Shown: one piece after another, positions 1-5,955 of the stretch
Position numbering within the stretch: the stretch's first letter is position 1
How the letters are laid out: every line of letters begins with the position of its first letter
Assembly: GCA_016209665.1 (NCBI GenBank)
Contig: JACQVT010000854.1
Coordinates: 1 to 6,619 of the forward strand
DNA length: 6,619 nt
Source: Planctomycetota bacterium
Lineage (GTDB): Bacteria; Planctomycetota; Phycisphaerae; UBA1845; PWPN01
Reading direction: 5' to 3'
Program-made: the position numbers and the translations under genes
The notes under the pieces: generated by a model
What the model was told of the DNA's origin: nothing
The model's input: the letters and a program-made list of their open reading frames with translations, nothing else
Databases searched by the model: none

Positions 1-41
1 ACGTGTGACGGGCTGCTGGCAAGAGTGGACGGGACCGCTGC

Positions 42-162
42 GCGTGAGACCGTTTCACGGGAGACCGCCCTGCGGGCGTGAGAAGTGAGAGGTGAGAAGG
101 AGATAGGGGACATTGTTCTCACTTCTCACGCGCAGCGGTCTCACGCTCCGGCGGTCTCACGC
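42..162. repeat. Imperfect long inverted repeat (GTGAGA/TCTCAC-rich) at the window's left edge
   Basis: Positions 76-90 (GCGTGAGAAGTGAGA) are the exact reverse complement of 117-131, giving a 15-bp perfect stem around a loop at 91-116. Further out, 42-52 (GCGTGAGACCG) is the exact reverse complement of 152-162, and the material between pairs with small gaps. The right arm also holds direct repeats of GCGGTCTCACGC at 135-146 and 151-162, with a shortened version near 166. The loop carries AGGGGACATT at 105-114, a 10-mer also found inside the 51-bp repeats near 6.0 kb. It could be an interspersed repeat, a transcribed hairpin or a decayed element end. No gene is seen in 1-217. Confidence 0.75.
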
Positions 163-217
163 AAAGCGGTCACCCGTCTCCTCGATTTCCGCGCAGTTTC
201 TGGATATAAGATGGTTC

Positions 218-2395
218 GTGAGTGACAGTCGCAGACCCGAGCAACTGCTGGAACACCTGACCGAGCCGCAGCGGGAGGCGGTGACGCACGCCACCGGGCC
301 GCTGCTGGTCGTCGCCGGTCCGGGCAGCGGCAAGACCCGCGTGATCACCCACCGGGCGGCGTACCTGGCGTGCACGGTCACGCAACCCCAACACATCCTG
401 GCCATCACGTTCACCAACAAGGCGGCCAACGAGATGGCCGAGCGGATGCGCCGACTCGGCGTGGCCGGCGCGACTTGCTCGACGTTCCATTCGTTCTGCG
501 CCCGGCTGCTGCGGATGTACGGCGACCGCGTAGGTCTGGGGCCGGACTTCTCGATCTATGACGAGGCGGACCAGACGGCGGCGATCAAGCAGGCCATCGA
601 ACGGCTGGACCTGGATGCGGAGGCGTTCACACCGTCCAAAATGCTGAACGCGATCAGCAAGGCCAAGAACGACATGATCGACGCGACCCAATACACGGAG
701 CAGGCCCGCGACTGGAACGAGAAGGTCATCGCCCCGGTATACACCGCCTACGAGCAGATCCTCGCCGAGCAGAACGCCGCCGACTTCGACGACCTGCTGA
801 TCAAGGCCGCCCGGCTGCTGGGCGACCATGCCGACCTGCGAGACCGGCTGGAAGACCGGTACCGCTACGTACTGGTGGACGAGTACCAGGACACGAACCA
901 CGCCCAGTATCTGATCGCCCGCGGCCTGTGCCTCCAGCGCGAGAACCTGTGCGTGACCGGCGATCCGGACCAGTCGATCTACGGCTGGCGGGGGGCGAAC
1001 ATCCACAACATCCTGCAGTTCGAGGAGGATTTCCCGAGCGCCAAGGTGGTCCGGCTGGAGCAGAACTACCGCTCGACGCCGCAGATTCTCGCCGCCGCCG
1101 ACGCGGTCATTCGCCACAACCGCAAGCGCAAGCGCAAGGAGCTGTGGACGGGCAACGCGGCGGGCCGGCCGGTCCGCGTGGCCGGATGCGACGATGCGCA
1201 GTCCGAGGCGGCGTTCGTCGCGGGCCAGATCGGCGAGCACGTGGCGGCCGGCGGTGCCTACGGCCAGGTGGCGGTCTTCTACCGCGTCAACGCCCTGTCG
1301 CGCAACATCGAGGCCGCCCTGCGCGACGCGAGCATCCCCTATCAGGTGGCCCGGGGCGTGGCGTTCTTCCAGCGCAAGGAGATCAGGGACACACTGGCGT
1401 ACCTCCGGCTGGTGGCCAACCCGTTGGACCAGGTGGCCCTGCGGCGGATCATCAACGTGCCGGCCCGCGGCCTCGGCGAGGTGACCGTCGAGCGGGTGAT
1501 CTCGCACGCCGCGGCCGTCGGTCGACCCGTGCTGGAGGTGCTCGGGCAGCCCGAATCCATCGCCGGCGTCGGCCCTCGGGCCGCCGGTTCGCTGCGGGAG
1601 TTCACCCGAATGCTGACCGACATCGCCGCGGCGGTGCGGCAGGGGAGCCTTCAGACGGCACTCGAGCAGACGGTCCGGCAGACCGGCCTGGCACAGATGT
1701 GGTCGCGGGACGAGGACGACGACGCCATCGCCAACGCCGACGAGCTGATCAACTTCGCGGCCGAGTACGACCGCCAGCACGCCGACGGCAGCGGCTCGCT
1801 GACCGACTGGCTCCAGCAGATCAGCCTGGTCGCCGACCAGGACGCGATCGACCCCGAACTAGGAGCGGTCACGCTGATGACGCTGCACGCGGCCAAGGGG
1901 CTGGAGTTCGACGTGGTGTTCATCGTCGGCGTGGAGGACGGCCTGCTGCCGCACGAGCGGGCCCGCGACCGCAAGGCCGAGGTCGAGGAGGAGCGGCGGC
2001 TCTTTTTCGTGGGCATGACGCGGGCTCGACGGAACCTTACCATCAGCAGCGCGGACTGGCGGGATCGCCGCGGGATGAGCCAGCGGACGAGCCGGTCGCT
2101 CTTTCTTGCCGAGTTGCCGCGGGATAAGATCGCGCTGCTGCGGATCGGTGAGGACGGTCAACCGAACGGGGACGAGACAGCGGACGAGGAGACCCCCGCG
2201 TCGTCCGACGAATTCGCCGAATGGCGGCAGGGACAGCTTGTCCGGCACCCGAAATATGGAGTCGGGCGTCTGCTGTGGGTCCAGCCCCGCGGTGGCCGAA
2301 CACACGCCGGCGTTAAGTTCGCGGCGCACGGCCAGAAGACCCTCGTGCTGGAGTTCGCGAAACTGCAAGCCGTCGATAGCGACGATGCGGACTAA
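218..2395 (+). CDS. uvrD: ATP-dependent 3'-5' DNA helicase, UvrD/PcrA family
   Basis: This is a superfamily 1A DNA helicase that unwinds DNA 3'-5' using ATP. Family members act in nucleotide excision repair, mismatch repair (where present) and clearing of stalled forks or recombinase filaments. Counting from GTG 218 (725 aa, matching the usual ~720), the motifs run in order: LTEPQREAV Q-motif, Walker A AGPGSGKT (33-40), motif Ia AITFTNKAA (62-70), Walker B VDEYQDT (220-226), motif III GDPDQSIYGWRG (248-259), motif IV EQNYRS (281-286), motif V VTLMTLHAAKGLEF (551-564) and motif VI EERRLFFVGMTRAR (591-604). Residues about 670-720 (QLVRHPKYGVGRLL) match the C-terminal Tudor-like domain of PcrA/UvrD. 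A TTG at 113 after GGAG would add 35 residues, but that extension is encoded by the inverted repeat and is unlike the family. The GTG has no clear Shine-Dalgarno, so the start is less certain than the identity. The stop overlaps the pgi start. UvrD and PcrA cannot be separated by sequence reading alone. Confidence 0.96.
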   Translation: MSDSRRPEQLLEHLTEPQREAVTHATGPLLVVAGPGSGKTRVITHRAAYLACTVTQPQHILAITFTNKAANEMAERMRRLGVAGATCSTFHSFCARLLRMYGDRVGLGPDFSIYDEADQTAAIKQAIERLDLDAEAFTPSKMLNAISKAKNDMIDATQYTEQARDWNEKVIAPVYTAYEQILAEQNAADFDDLLIKAARLLGDHADLRDRLEDRYRYVLVDEYQDTNHAQYLIARGLCLQRENLCVTGDPDQSIYGWRGANIHNILQFEEDFPSAKVVRLEQNYRSTPQILAAADAVIRHNRKRKRKELWTGNAAGRPVRVAGCDDAQSEAAFVAGQIGEHVAAGGAYGQVAVFYRVNALSRNIEAALRDASIPYQVARGVAFFQRKEIRDTLAYLRLVANPLDQVALRRIINVPARGLGEVTVERVISHAAAVGRPVLEVLGQPESIAGVGPRAAGSLREFTRMLTDIAAAVRQGSLQTALEQTVRQTGLAQMWSRDEDDDAIANADELINFAAEYDRQHADGSGSLTDWLQQISLVADQDAIDPELGAVTLMTLHAAKGLEFDVVFIVGVEDGLLPHERARDRKAEVEEERRLFFVGMTRARRNLTISSADWRDRRGMSQRTSRSLFLAELPRDKIALLRIGEDGQPNGDETADEETPASSDEFAEWRQGQLVRHPKYGVGRLLWVQPRGGRTHAGVKFAAHGQKTLVLEFAKLQAVDSDDAD

Positions 2396-3774
2396 TGATC
2401 ATGGCAGCCAACATTCAACTCAAGCTCGACACGCAGTACATCCACGACAGCCGCCTGGGGCTTCACCGCCTCAGCGCGGAGCAACTGAACGACGTCTACC
2501 CGCGGGTCGGCGGCATCCTGGCCGAGATCGCCGACGAGCGTCGGGCAGGCCGACACCGCTTCCGTGAGCTGCCGCACGAGCGGCCCGGCGTCGAGGCGGT
2601 CATGCAGGCGGTGGCGGACTACCACGACTCGACCGACAACCTGCTCGTGCTGGGCATCGGCGGGTCGGCCCTGGGCAACATCGCCCTGCAGTCGGCCCTG
2701 AATCCCTACACGTACAACCTGCTGCCCCGCGAGGACCGCCGCGGCCCGCGGCTGTTCGTGCTCGACAACGTCGACCCCGTCTACTTCGAGGCGGTGATGG
2801 ACTTCGTGGGCCGGGACTGGTCGCGGACGCTGGTCAACGTCATCAGCAAGTCAGGTGAAACCGCCGAGACCTCCGCACAGTTCCTGATCGTCCGAAACCG
2901 GCTCGTCGAAGCCCTGGGCAAGGCCGAGGGCGAGGACCGAATCGTCGTGACCACCGACGCCGCCCACGGCACGATGCGGAAGATCGTCAATGAGCAGAAG
3001 TACCGCTCGCTGATCGTGCCCGACGGCGTGGGCGGGCGGTTCAGCGTCCTCACGCCGGTGGGGCTGTTCTCGGCGGCCATGTGCGGCATCGACGTCGACG
3101 CCCTGCTTTCCGGGGCGGCGGCCATGGACGCCGCGGTGAGTAACCCCGACCCCGCGATCAACCCGGCCGCGAAGATCGCCGCCATCCATTACCTCTACAT
3201 GGAGCTGGGCAAGAGCCTCCACGTCATGATGCCCTACAGCCAGCAGCTCAAGGACCTGGCGGACTGGTACCGGCAGTTGTGGGCGGAGAGCCTGGGCAAG
3301 ATCCGGCCCGACAACCAGGAAAACGTCGGCCCGACGCCGATCAGGGCCCTGGGAGCCACGGACCAACACTCGCAGGTGCAACTGTACCGCGAGGGACCGC
3401 ACGACAAGGTCTTCACCTTCCTGGAGGTTGAGGAATTCGACGTCGATACCATCATCCCGCGGGGCTTCCCCGGCGTCGAGGCGATGGAATACCTGGGCCG
3501 CAGCGAAGAAGGCACGCTGGGCGGGCTGCTGAACATCGAGAAGAAGGCGACCGCGCTGGCCCTGCTCGCCAGCCAGCGACCCTCGATGACCATCCGGTTC
3601 CCGGCCGTCAACGAACGGACCGTGGGTGAGTTCATCTACCTGTACGAGTCGGTGATCCCGATCATGGGCAAGCTGCTGGGCGTCAACCCGTACGATCAGC
3701 CCGCCGTCGAGTTGGGCAAGCAGCTCACGTTCCATTTCATGGGCCGCCAGGGGTACGAGAAGATGCCGGAATAG
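2395..3774 (+). CDS. pgi: Glucose-6-phosphate isomerase
   Basis: This cytoplasmic enzyme interconverts glucose-6-phosphate and fructose-6-phosphate in glycolysis and gluconeogenesis, and feeds fructose-6-phosphate to mannose and amino-sugar synthesis. The 459 residues match the shorter (~450 aa) bacterial Pgi class. Visible motifs are the first SIS-domain phosphate loop LGIGGSALG (86-94), SKSGETAET (151-159) for sugar-phosphate binding, the PGI signature GGRFSVLTPVG (213-223), ENVGPTP (309-315) followed by TDQHSQVQ (322-329), and DQPAVELGK (434-442), whose Lys442 aligns with the family's catalytic lysine region. The ATG at 2395 shares its first base with the helicase TAA stop (TAATG), suggesting translational coupling. 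A second in-frame ATG at 2401 would shorten the protein by two residues and is equally possible. Neither start has an obvious Shine-Dalgarno. Nothing in the frame looks damaged. Confidence 0.97.
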   Translation: MIMAANIQLKLDTQYIHDSRLGLHRLSAEQLNDVYPRVGGILAEIADERRAGRHRFRELPHERPGVEAVMQAVADYHDSTDNLLVLGIGGSALGNIALQSALNPYTYNLLPREDRRGPRLFVLDNVDPVYFEAVMDFVGRDWSRTLVNVISKSGETAETSAQFLIVRNRLVEALGKAEGEDRIVVTTDAAHGTMRKIVNEQKYRSLIVPDGVGGRFSVLTPVGLFSAAMCGIDVDALLSGAAAMDAAVSNPDPAINPAAKIAAIHYLYMELGKSLHVMMPYSQQLKDLADWYRQLWAESLGKIRPDNQENVGPTPIRALGATDQHSQVQLYREGPHDKVFTFLEVEEFDVDTIIPRGFPGVEAMEYLGRSEEGTLGGLLNIEKKATALALLASQRPSMTIRFPAVNERTVGEFIYLYESVIPIMGKLLGVNPYDQPAVELGKQLTFHFMGRQGYEKMPE

Positions 3775-3783
3775 CTCTCAGCC

Positions 3784-3804
3784 GATAGCTGATAGCTGAT
3801 AGCT
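3784..3804 (+). repeat. GATAGCT heptamer tandem repeat in the pgi-manC gap
   Basis: Three perfect GATAGCT copies lie head to tail at 3784-3790, 3791-3797 and 3798-3804. Related partial words (ATAGCTCT at 3771-3778, overlapping the pgi stop) precede them. The array fills most of the 33-bp gap and ends three bases before the manC ATG, where a ribosome binding site would normally sit. Because AGCTATC and GATAGCT are complementary, the array can also pair weakly with itself. Heptameric short tandem repeats between genes are known in some bacteria, such as the STRR repeats of cyanobacteria. Any role here is unknown. Confidence 0.85.
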
Positions 3805-3807
3805 CCT

Positions 3808-4863
3808 ATGGAACACGCCGTCATCATGGCTGGTGGATCAGGGACGCGGTTGTGGCCGCTGTCCCGGCAGGATCGGCCGAAGCAGTTGCTCAAGCTGTTC
3901 GGTGGCAAGTCGCTGCTGCGCCTGTCGTTCGAGCGGCTGTGCGGACTGCTGCCGCCGGAGCGAATCTATGTGATCGCGGGGCGGCCGTTCCTGCCCGCCA
4001 TCGCAACCGAGCTGCCTGAGCTGCCGCTGGCGAACCTGATGGGCGAACCGTGCCCGCGCGACACGGCTCCAGCCGTGGGTCTGGCCGCTTGTCTCCTCGC
4101 CCAGCGCGATCCCGGGGGCACGATGGGCGTGTTCAGTGCCGACCACATCATCGAGCCTGTCGAGGCCTTCCGCGAGACGGTGGCCAAGGGGTTTGCCGCC
4201 GCCGAGCAGCATGCCGACGCCCTGGTGACGTTCGGCGTCACGCCCACAAGCCCGCACCCGGGCTACGGGTACATCCACATCGGCCGGCGGCTGGACGAGG
4301 GCGTGTACGAGATCGCCGAGTTCAAGGAGAAGCCCGACCTGCCCACCGCCGGCATGTACGTCGACAGCGGCGAGTACTATTGGAACGCGGGCATGTTCGT
4401 CTGGCGGGTTGCGACGATCCTCGCCGCGTTCGACCAGCACCAGCCCGAGATGGCCCGCGACCTGCGGGCGGTGGCTGACGATTTCCACGACGCAGCCAAG
4501 GCCGGCGCGATGCTGCAGCGGTTCTCGCGAATCGCCCGCATCTCCGTCGATTTCGCCATCATGGAGAAGGTCGACCGCGTGATCTGTGTCGAGATGCCCT
4601 GCCGGTGGCTGGACGTCGGCTCGTGGCCGAGCCTGCCCGACATCGTCGAACCCGATGCGGCCGGCAATACGGTCGCGGCTCCGCGATGCGCCACGCTGGA
4701 CGCCCACAACAACATCCTCGTCAGCGAGACCGGCCACCTCATCGCCGCCATCGGCGTGGAGGACCTCATCATCGTCCACAGCGAGGACGCCACGCTCGTC
4801 TGCCACAAGAGCGAAGCCCAGCGGATCAAGGACCTCGTCGAACACTTGATGAAAAACCGCTAG
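3808..4863 (+). CDS. manC: Mannose-1-phosphate guanylyltransferase
   Basis: This enzyme makes GDP-mannose from mannose-1-phosphate and GTP in the cytoplasm, the activated sugar for polysaccharides, lipopolysaccharide-type glycans and GDP-fucose/rhamnose. The nucleotidyltransferase fold begins with the signature GGSGTRLWPLSR (9-20) and PKQ (24-26). It continues with EPCPRDTAPA (80-89), the metal- and nucleotide-binding ADH (111-113), GYGYI (152-156), FKEKP (172-176), YYWNAGMF (190-197), ISVDFAIMEK (245-254) and WLDVGSW (267-273). At 351 residues it is the short single-function form. The C-terminal cupin phosphomannose isomerase domain of bifunctional AlgA/ManC-type enzymes is absent, so mannose-6-phosphate must come from a separate ManA. 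It follows pgi by 33 bp, a logical pairing because Pgi supplies fructose-6-phosphate. No Shine-Dalgarno is visible and the heptamer repeat occupies that position. The ATG at 3808 fits the family N-terminus exactly. Confidence 0.96.
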   Translation: MEHAVIMAGGSGTRLWPLSRQDRPKQLLKLFGGKSLLRLSFERLCGLLPPERIYVIAGRPFLPAIATELPELPLANLMGEPCPRDTAPAVGLAACLLAQRDPGGTMGVFSADHIIEPVEAFRETVAKGFAAAEQHADALVTFGVTPTSPHPGYGYIHIGRRLDEGVYEIAEFKEKPDLPTAGMYVDSGEYYWNAGMFVWRVATILAAFDQHQPEMARDLRAVADDFHDAAKAGAMLQRFSRIARISVDFAIMEKVDRVICVEMPCRWLDVGSWPSLPDIVEPDAAGNTVAAPRCATLDAHNNILVSETGHLIAAIGVEDLIIVHSEDATLVCHKSEAQRIKDLVEHLMKNR

Positions 4864-4872
4864 AATGGCGTA

Positions 4873-5331
4873 ATGGCGTCCGCCCAAACCTCGACGGCTT
4901 GCGAACTCCAGAGGCTCGCCCGAGAGCCCATGCGGGATCGACGCGCCGCACGTTGGATTCTCGCCTGGCTGGCGGCCGATGTACTTCGTGCCATCCGGCG
5001 TGGTCAACTAGGCATCGAGGAAGCCGAGCGGGTCATCTTCAACCTGGATGTGCTCCTGTTCTGTCGCCGGCACCTTCGTGATCGTGAATTGTCTTGGATC
5101 GTCGAGTACGGCATGGAACTCTCCAGTATCGAGAGGCTCGTCGGCAAGCGGGAGAAGGTGCTGGACGCCTGCCAGGTCATCGAAGACCGTCTCGCCCAGT
5201 TAACGGCCAAGCTGATCTCGCCGCCGGCGAGTTCTCCCCGGCGCGCCCTCCGTGCGCTCGCTCGGTCGGCACACGGCCGGCAGCGCTCATGTAAACGAAC
5301 GAGGAGAGCTACGGCATTGTCTCGCCGCTGA
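4873..5331 (+). CDS. Small helical protein of uncertain family (DUF3969-like core), possibly extended at the C-terminus
   Basis: I do not recognise this gene with certainty. Residues about 25-110 form a plausible compact helical domain (WILAWLAADVLRAIRRGQLG, then IEEAERVIFNL and ELSWIVEYGMELSSIERL). The pattern, a helical start, an 'IEEAE' helix and a 'G-ELE-IE-L' helix, recalls the small DUF3969 family of unknown function. That resemblance is from memory and tentative. The ATG at 4873 lies nine bases after the manC stop with no Shine-Dalgarno, so translation may be coupled. A second ATG at 4930 (residue 20) is possible. From about residue 118 the sequence becomes Pro/Arg/Ala/Ser-rich without domain-like pattern, and a hairpin at 5217-5231 sits inside this tail, so the last ~35 codons may be read-through after loss of an earlier stop. 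There is no signal peptide or membrane segment. Confidence 0.62.
   Translation: MASAQTSTACELQRLAREPMRDRRAARWILAWLAADVLRAIRRGQLGIEEAERVIFNLDVLLFCRRHLRDRELSWIVEYGMELSSIERLVGKREKVLDACQVIEDRLAQLTAKLISPPASSPRRALRALARSAHGRQRSCKRTRRATALSRR
5217..5231 (+). terminator. Perfect GC hairpin near the end of the small ORF, terminator-like but without a U-tract
   Basis: CTCGCC, a three-base loop GCC, then GGCGAG form a perfect 6-bp stem, followed by TTCTCC and not a clean T run. It lies where the conserved part of the 4873-5331 gene appears to end, and so could once have marked the operon end. Without a proper U-tract, intrinsic termination is doubtful. Confidence 0.25.
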
Positions 5332-5366
5332 CTCGCCGAAGGGCCACACCCGCGTGAGGGGGGAAC

Positions 5367-5387
5367 AAAGGGGTCGGGAGTCTTTTT
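5367..5387 (+). repeat. 21-bp AAAGGGG-N8-CTTTTT repeat, plus-oriented copy (outer end of unit A)
   Basis: This copy matches the scaffold exactly, with core TCGGGAGT. It is the only copy in the block in + orientation and faces the leader copy at 5719-5739, giving unit A its inverted ends. Just inside, CACCGATGG partly resembles the CATCGATGC of the leader. Confidence 0.8.
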
Positions 5388-5683
5388 CACCGATGGCTGG
5401 TCTTTGGCGGGCGGCCTCGGGGGCGGAGCGACGACTCGAGGCCCAGCCGCACGGCGGTGCGATGCTGCCAATTCGGCTCGTCATACGGGGCGCCGCCCTG
5501 GACGCAATTCCGTATCGATTCCCGCTCCGTTTCGCTCTCCGGCCAGTCACCACCGCGAGCCAGCTCGCCGGCGGCTCGACGGGCGTAGTCCGCGTCCTTG
5601 GTGAACAGCCGGCTGGGTCCCACGGCCCGGTTGAGCACGTGATACGCCAGCCCGCCCATCGTTTGTCGTGGTCGCCTCGGCAT
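5387..5683 (-). pseudogene. RAYT (REP-associated tyrosine transposase) remnant with catalytic core deleted but frame kept
   Basis: This 98-codon frame starts MPRRPRQTMGGLAYHVLNRA and continues to LFTKDADY, the typical beginning of REP-associated/IS200-like Y1 transposases (COG1943 type). It then jumps to a typical RAYT C-terminus: W-P-ES-TERESIRNCVQGGAPY, NWQHRTAVRLGLES and RPRGRPPK. Full members are about 200 residues or more. The HUH metal-binding motif (usually in a 'MPNHxH' context) and the catalytic tyrosine are both missing, so it cannot cut DNA. About 100 or more codons have been lost after codon 33, yet the frame stays open. The TGA stop (5389-5387) overlaps the inverted 21-bp end repeat. 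What remains resembles the DNA-contacting ends of the protein, so a residual binding or decoy role is conceivable but unproven. Confidence 0.72.
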
Positions 5684-5689
5684 GTCCCC

Positions 5690-5718
5690 AACCTACGCTC
5701 GGCATGCATCGATGTCAA
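5690..5718 (-). promoter_or_regulatory. Candidate promoter for the unit A RAYT remnant
   Basis: On the minus strand TTGACA (5718-5713) is a perfect sigma70-type -35 box. After a 17-nt spacer comes TAGGTT (5695-5690) as a weak -10. Transcription would start almost at the ATG (5683). The same box and spacing recur in unit B, which supports it, but the -10 matches the consensus at only three of six positions. Confidence 0.35.
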
Positions 5719-5739
5719 ACAAGGACTCCCGACCCTGTT
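5704..5739 (-). repeat. 36-bp RAYT leader repeat, copy 1 (diverged)
   Basis: On the minus strand this is a 21-bp head (GGGTCGGGAGTC core intact, flanks changed) followed by the 16-mer TTTGACATCGATGCAT, which overlaps the scaffold edge. The 16-mer is identical in all three direct copies. It lies directly upstream of the unit A transposase start. ATCGAT and ATGCAT inside it are small palindromes. Confidence 0.82.
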
Positions 5740-5751
5740 CCTTAATCCTTA

Positions 5752-5787
5752 ATGCATCGATGTCAAAAAAAGACTCCCGACTCCTTT
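5752..5787 (-). repeat. 36-bp RAYT leader repeat, copy 2 (solo)
   Basis: This copy has one mismatch in the 21-bp head (AAAGGAG in place of AAAGGGG) and the same 16-mer tail. It stands 48 bp from copy 1 in the same orientation, separated by a 12-bp linker containing a CCTTAAT direct repeat (5740-5746 and 5747-5753). No transposase coding sequence follows it directly. On the minus strand it comes after the truncated unit B coding fragment. Confidence 0.82.
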
Positions 5788-5798
5788 GTTCCTCTCTT

Positions 5799-5898
5799 CG
5801 TAGTCCGCGTCCTTGGTGAACAACCGGCTGCGCCCCGCGGCCCGGTTGAGCACGTGATACGCCAGCCCGCCCATCGTTTGTCGTGGTCGCCTCGACAT
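5799..5898 (-). pseudogene. RAYT N-terminal fragment, unit B (first 33 codons only)
   Basis: The minus-strand ATG at 5898 opens MSRRPRQTMGGLAYHVLNRA and runs to LFTKDADY, 33 codons. It matches the start of the unit A remnant over 100 bp with five differences that I counted and no gaps. Similarity stops at 5799, the same codon at which unit A loses its normal transposase sequence. After this the frame runs through short unrelated sequence into leader copy 2. All catalytic motifs are absent. This is a dead fragment, or the body of a minimal non-autonomous element. Confidence 0.72.
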
Positions 5899-5905
5899 GG
5901 CCCCA

Positions 5906-5934
5906 CACCTACATCCACGATGCATCGATGTCAA
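5906..5934 (-). promoter_or_regulatory. Candidate promoter for the unit B RAYT fragment
   Basis: Minus-strand TTGACA (5934-5929), a 17-nt spacer and TAGGTG (5911-5906) repeat the arrangement seen in unit A. The spacer's outer half differs between the two units while the spacing is the same. The -10 is poor, so confidence is low. Confidence 0.3.
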
Positions 5935-5955
5935 ACAAAGACTCCCGACCCCTTT
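5920..5955 (-). repeat. 36-bp RAYT leader repeat, copy 3 (upstream of unit B)
   Basis: The 21-bp head at 5935-5955 has one mismatch to the scaffold at its inner edge, followed by the invariant TTTGACATCGATGCAT. It precedes the unit B start codon as copy 1 precedes unit A. Its outer end (5955) directly abuts the 51-bp tandem duplication that starts at 5956. Confidence 0.85.

Larger units (their letters stand above)
5367..5739 (-). mobile_element. Internally deleted RAYT (IS200-like, Y1-type) element, unit A
   Basis: Read on the minus strand, this unit begins with a 36-bp leader (5739 to 5704), continues with a transposase start codon at 5683 and ends at 5367 with an inverted copy of the leader's 21-bp head. 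Both ends carry GGGTCGGGAGTC reading inward, so the unit has terminal inverted repeats of about 21 bp. The coding part keeps the N- and C-terminal ends of a REP-associated tyrosine transposase but lacks the catalytic middle. It is therefore a non-autonomous or dead element. Positions 5332-5366, between the preceding ORF and this unit, show nothing recognisable. No target-site duplication could be established. Confidence 0.7.

Noticed and set aside
170..1780. 536-codon open frame on the minus strand across the helicase gene
   Set aside because: It is antisense to a gene with every helicase motif in place. Its composition (Val/Leu/Gly/Arg/His rich, no domain pattern) is typical of a shadow frame in GC-rich DNA.
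928..2127. 399-codon second-frame ORF inside the helicase
   Set aside because: It is rich in Arg, Gly, Ala and Pro with no domain signal, as expected for an out-of-frame reading of a high-GC gene.
3838..5007. 389-codon minus-strand open frame across manC
   Set aside because: It is a shadow of the confidently identified manC gene, has no recognisable domain, and has the same GC-rich codon artefact.
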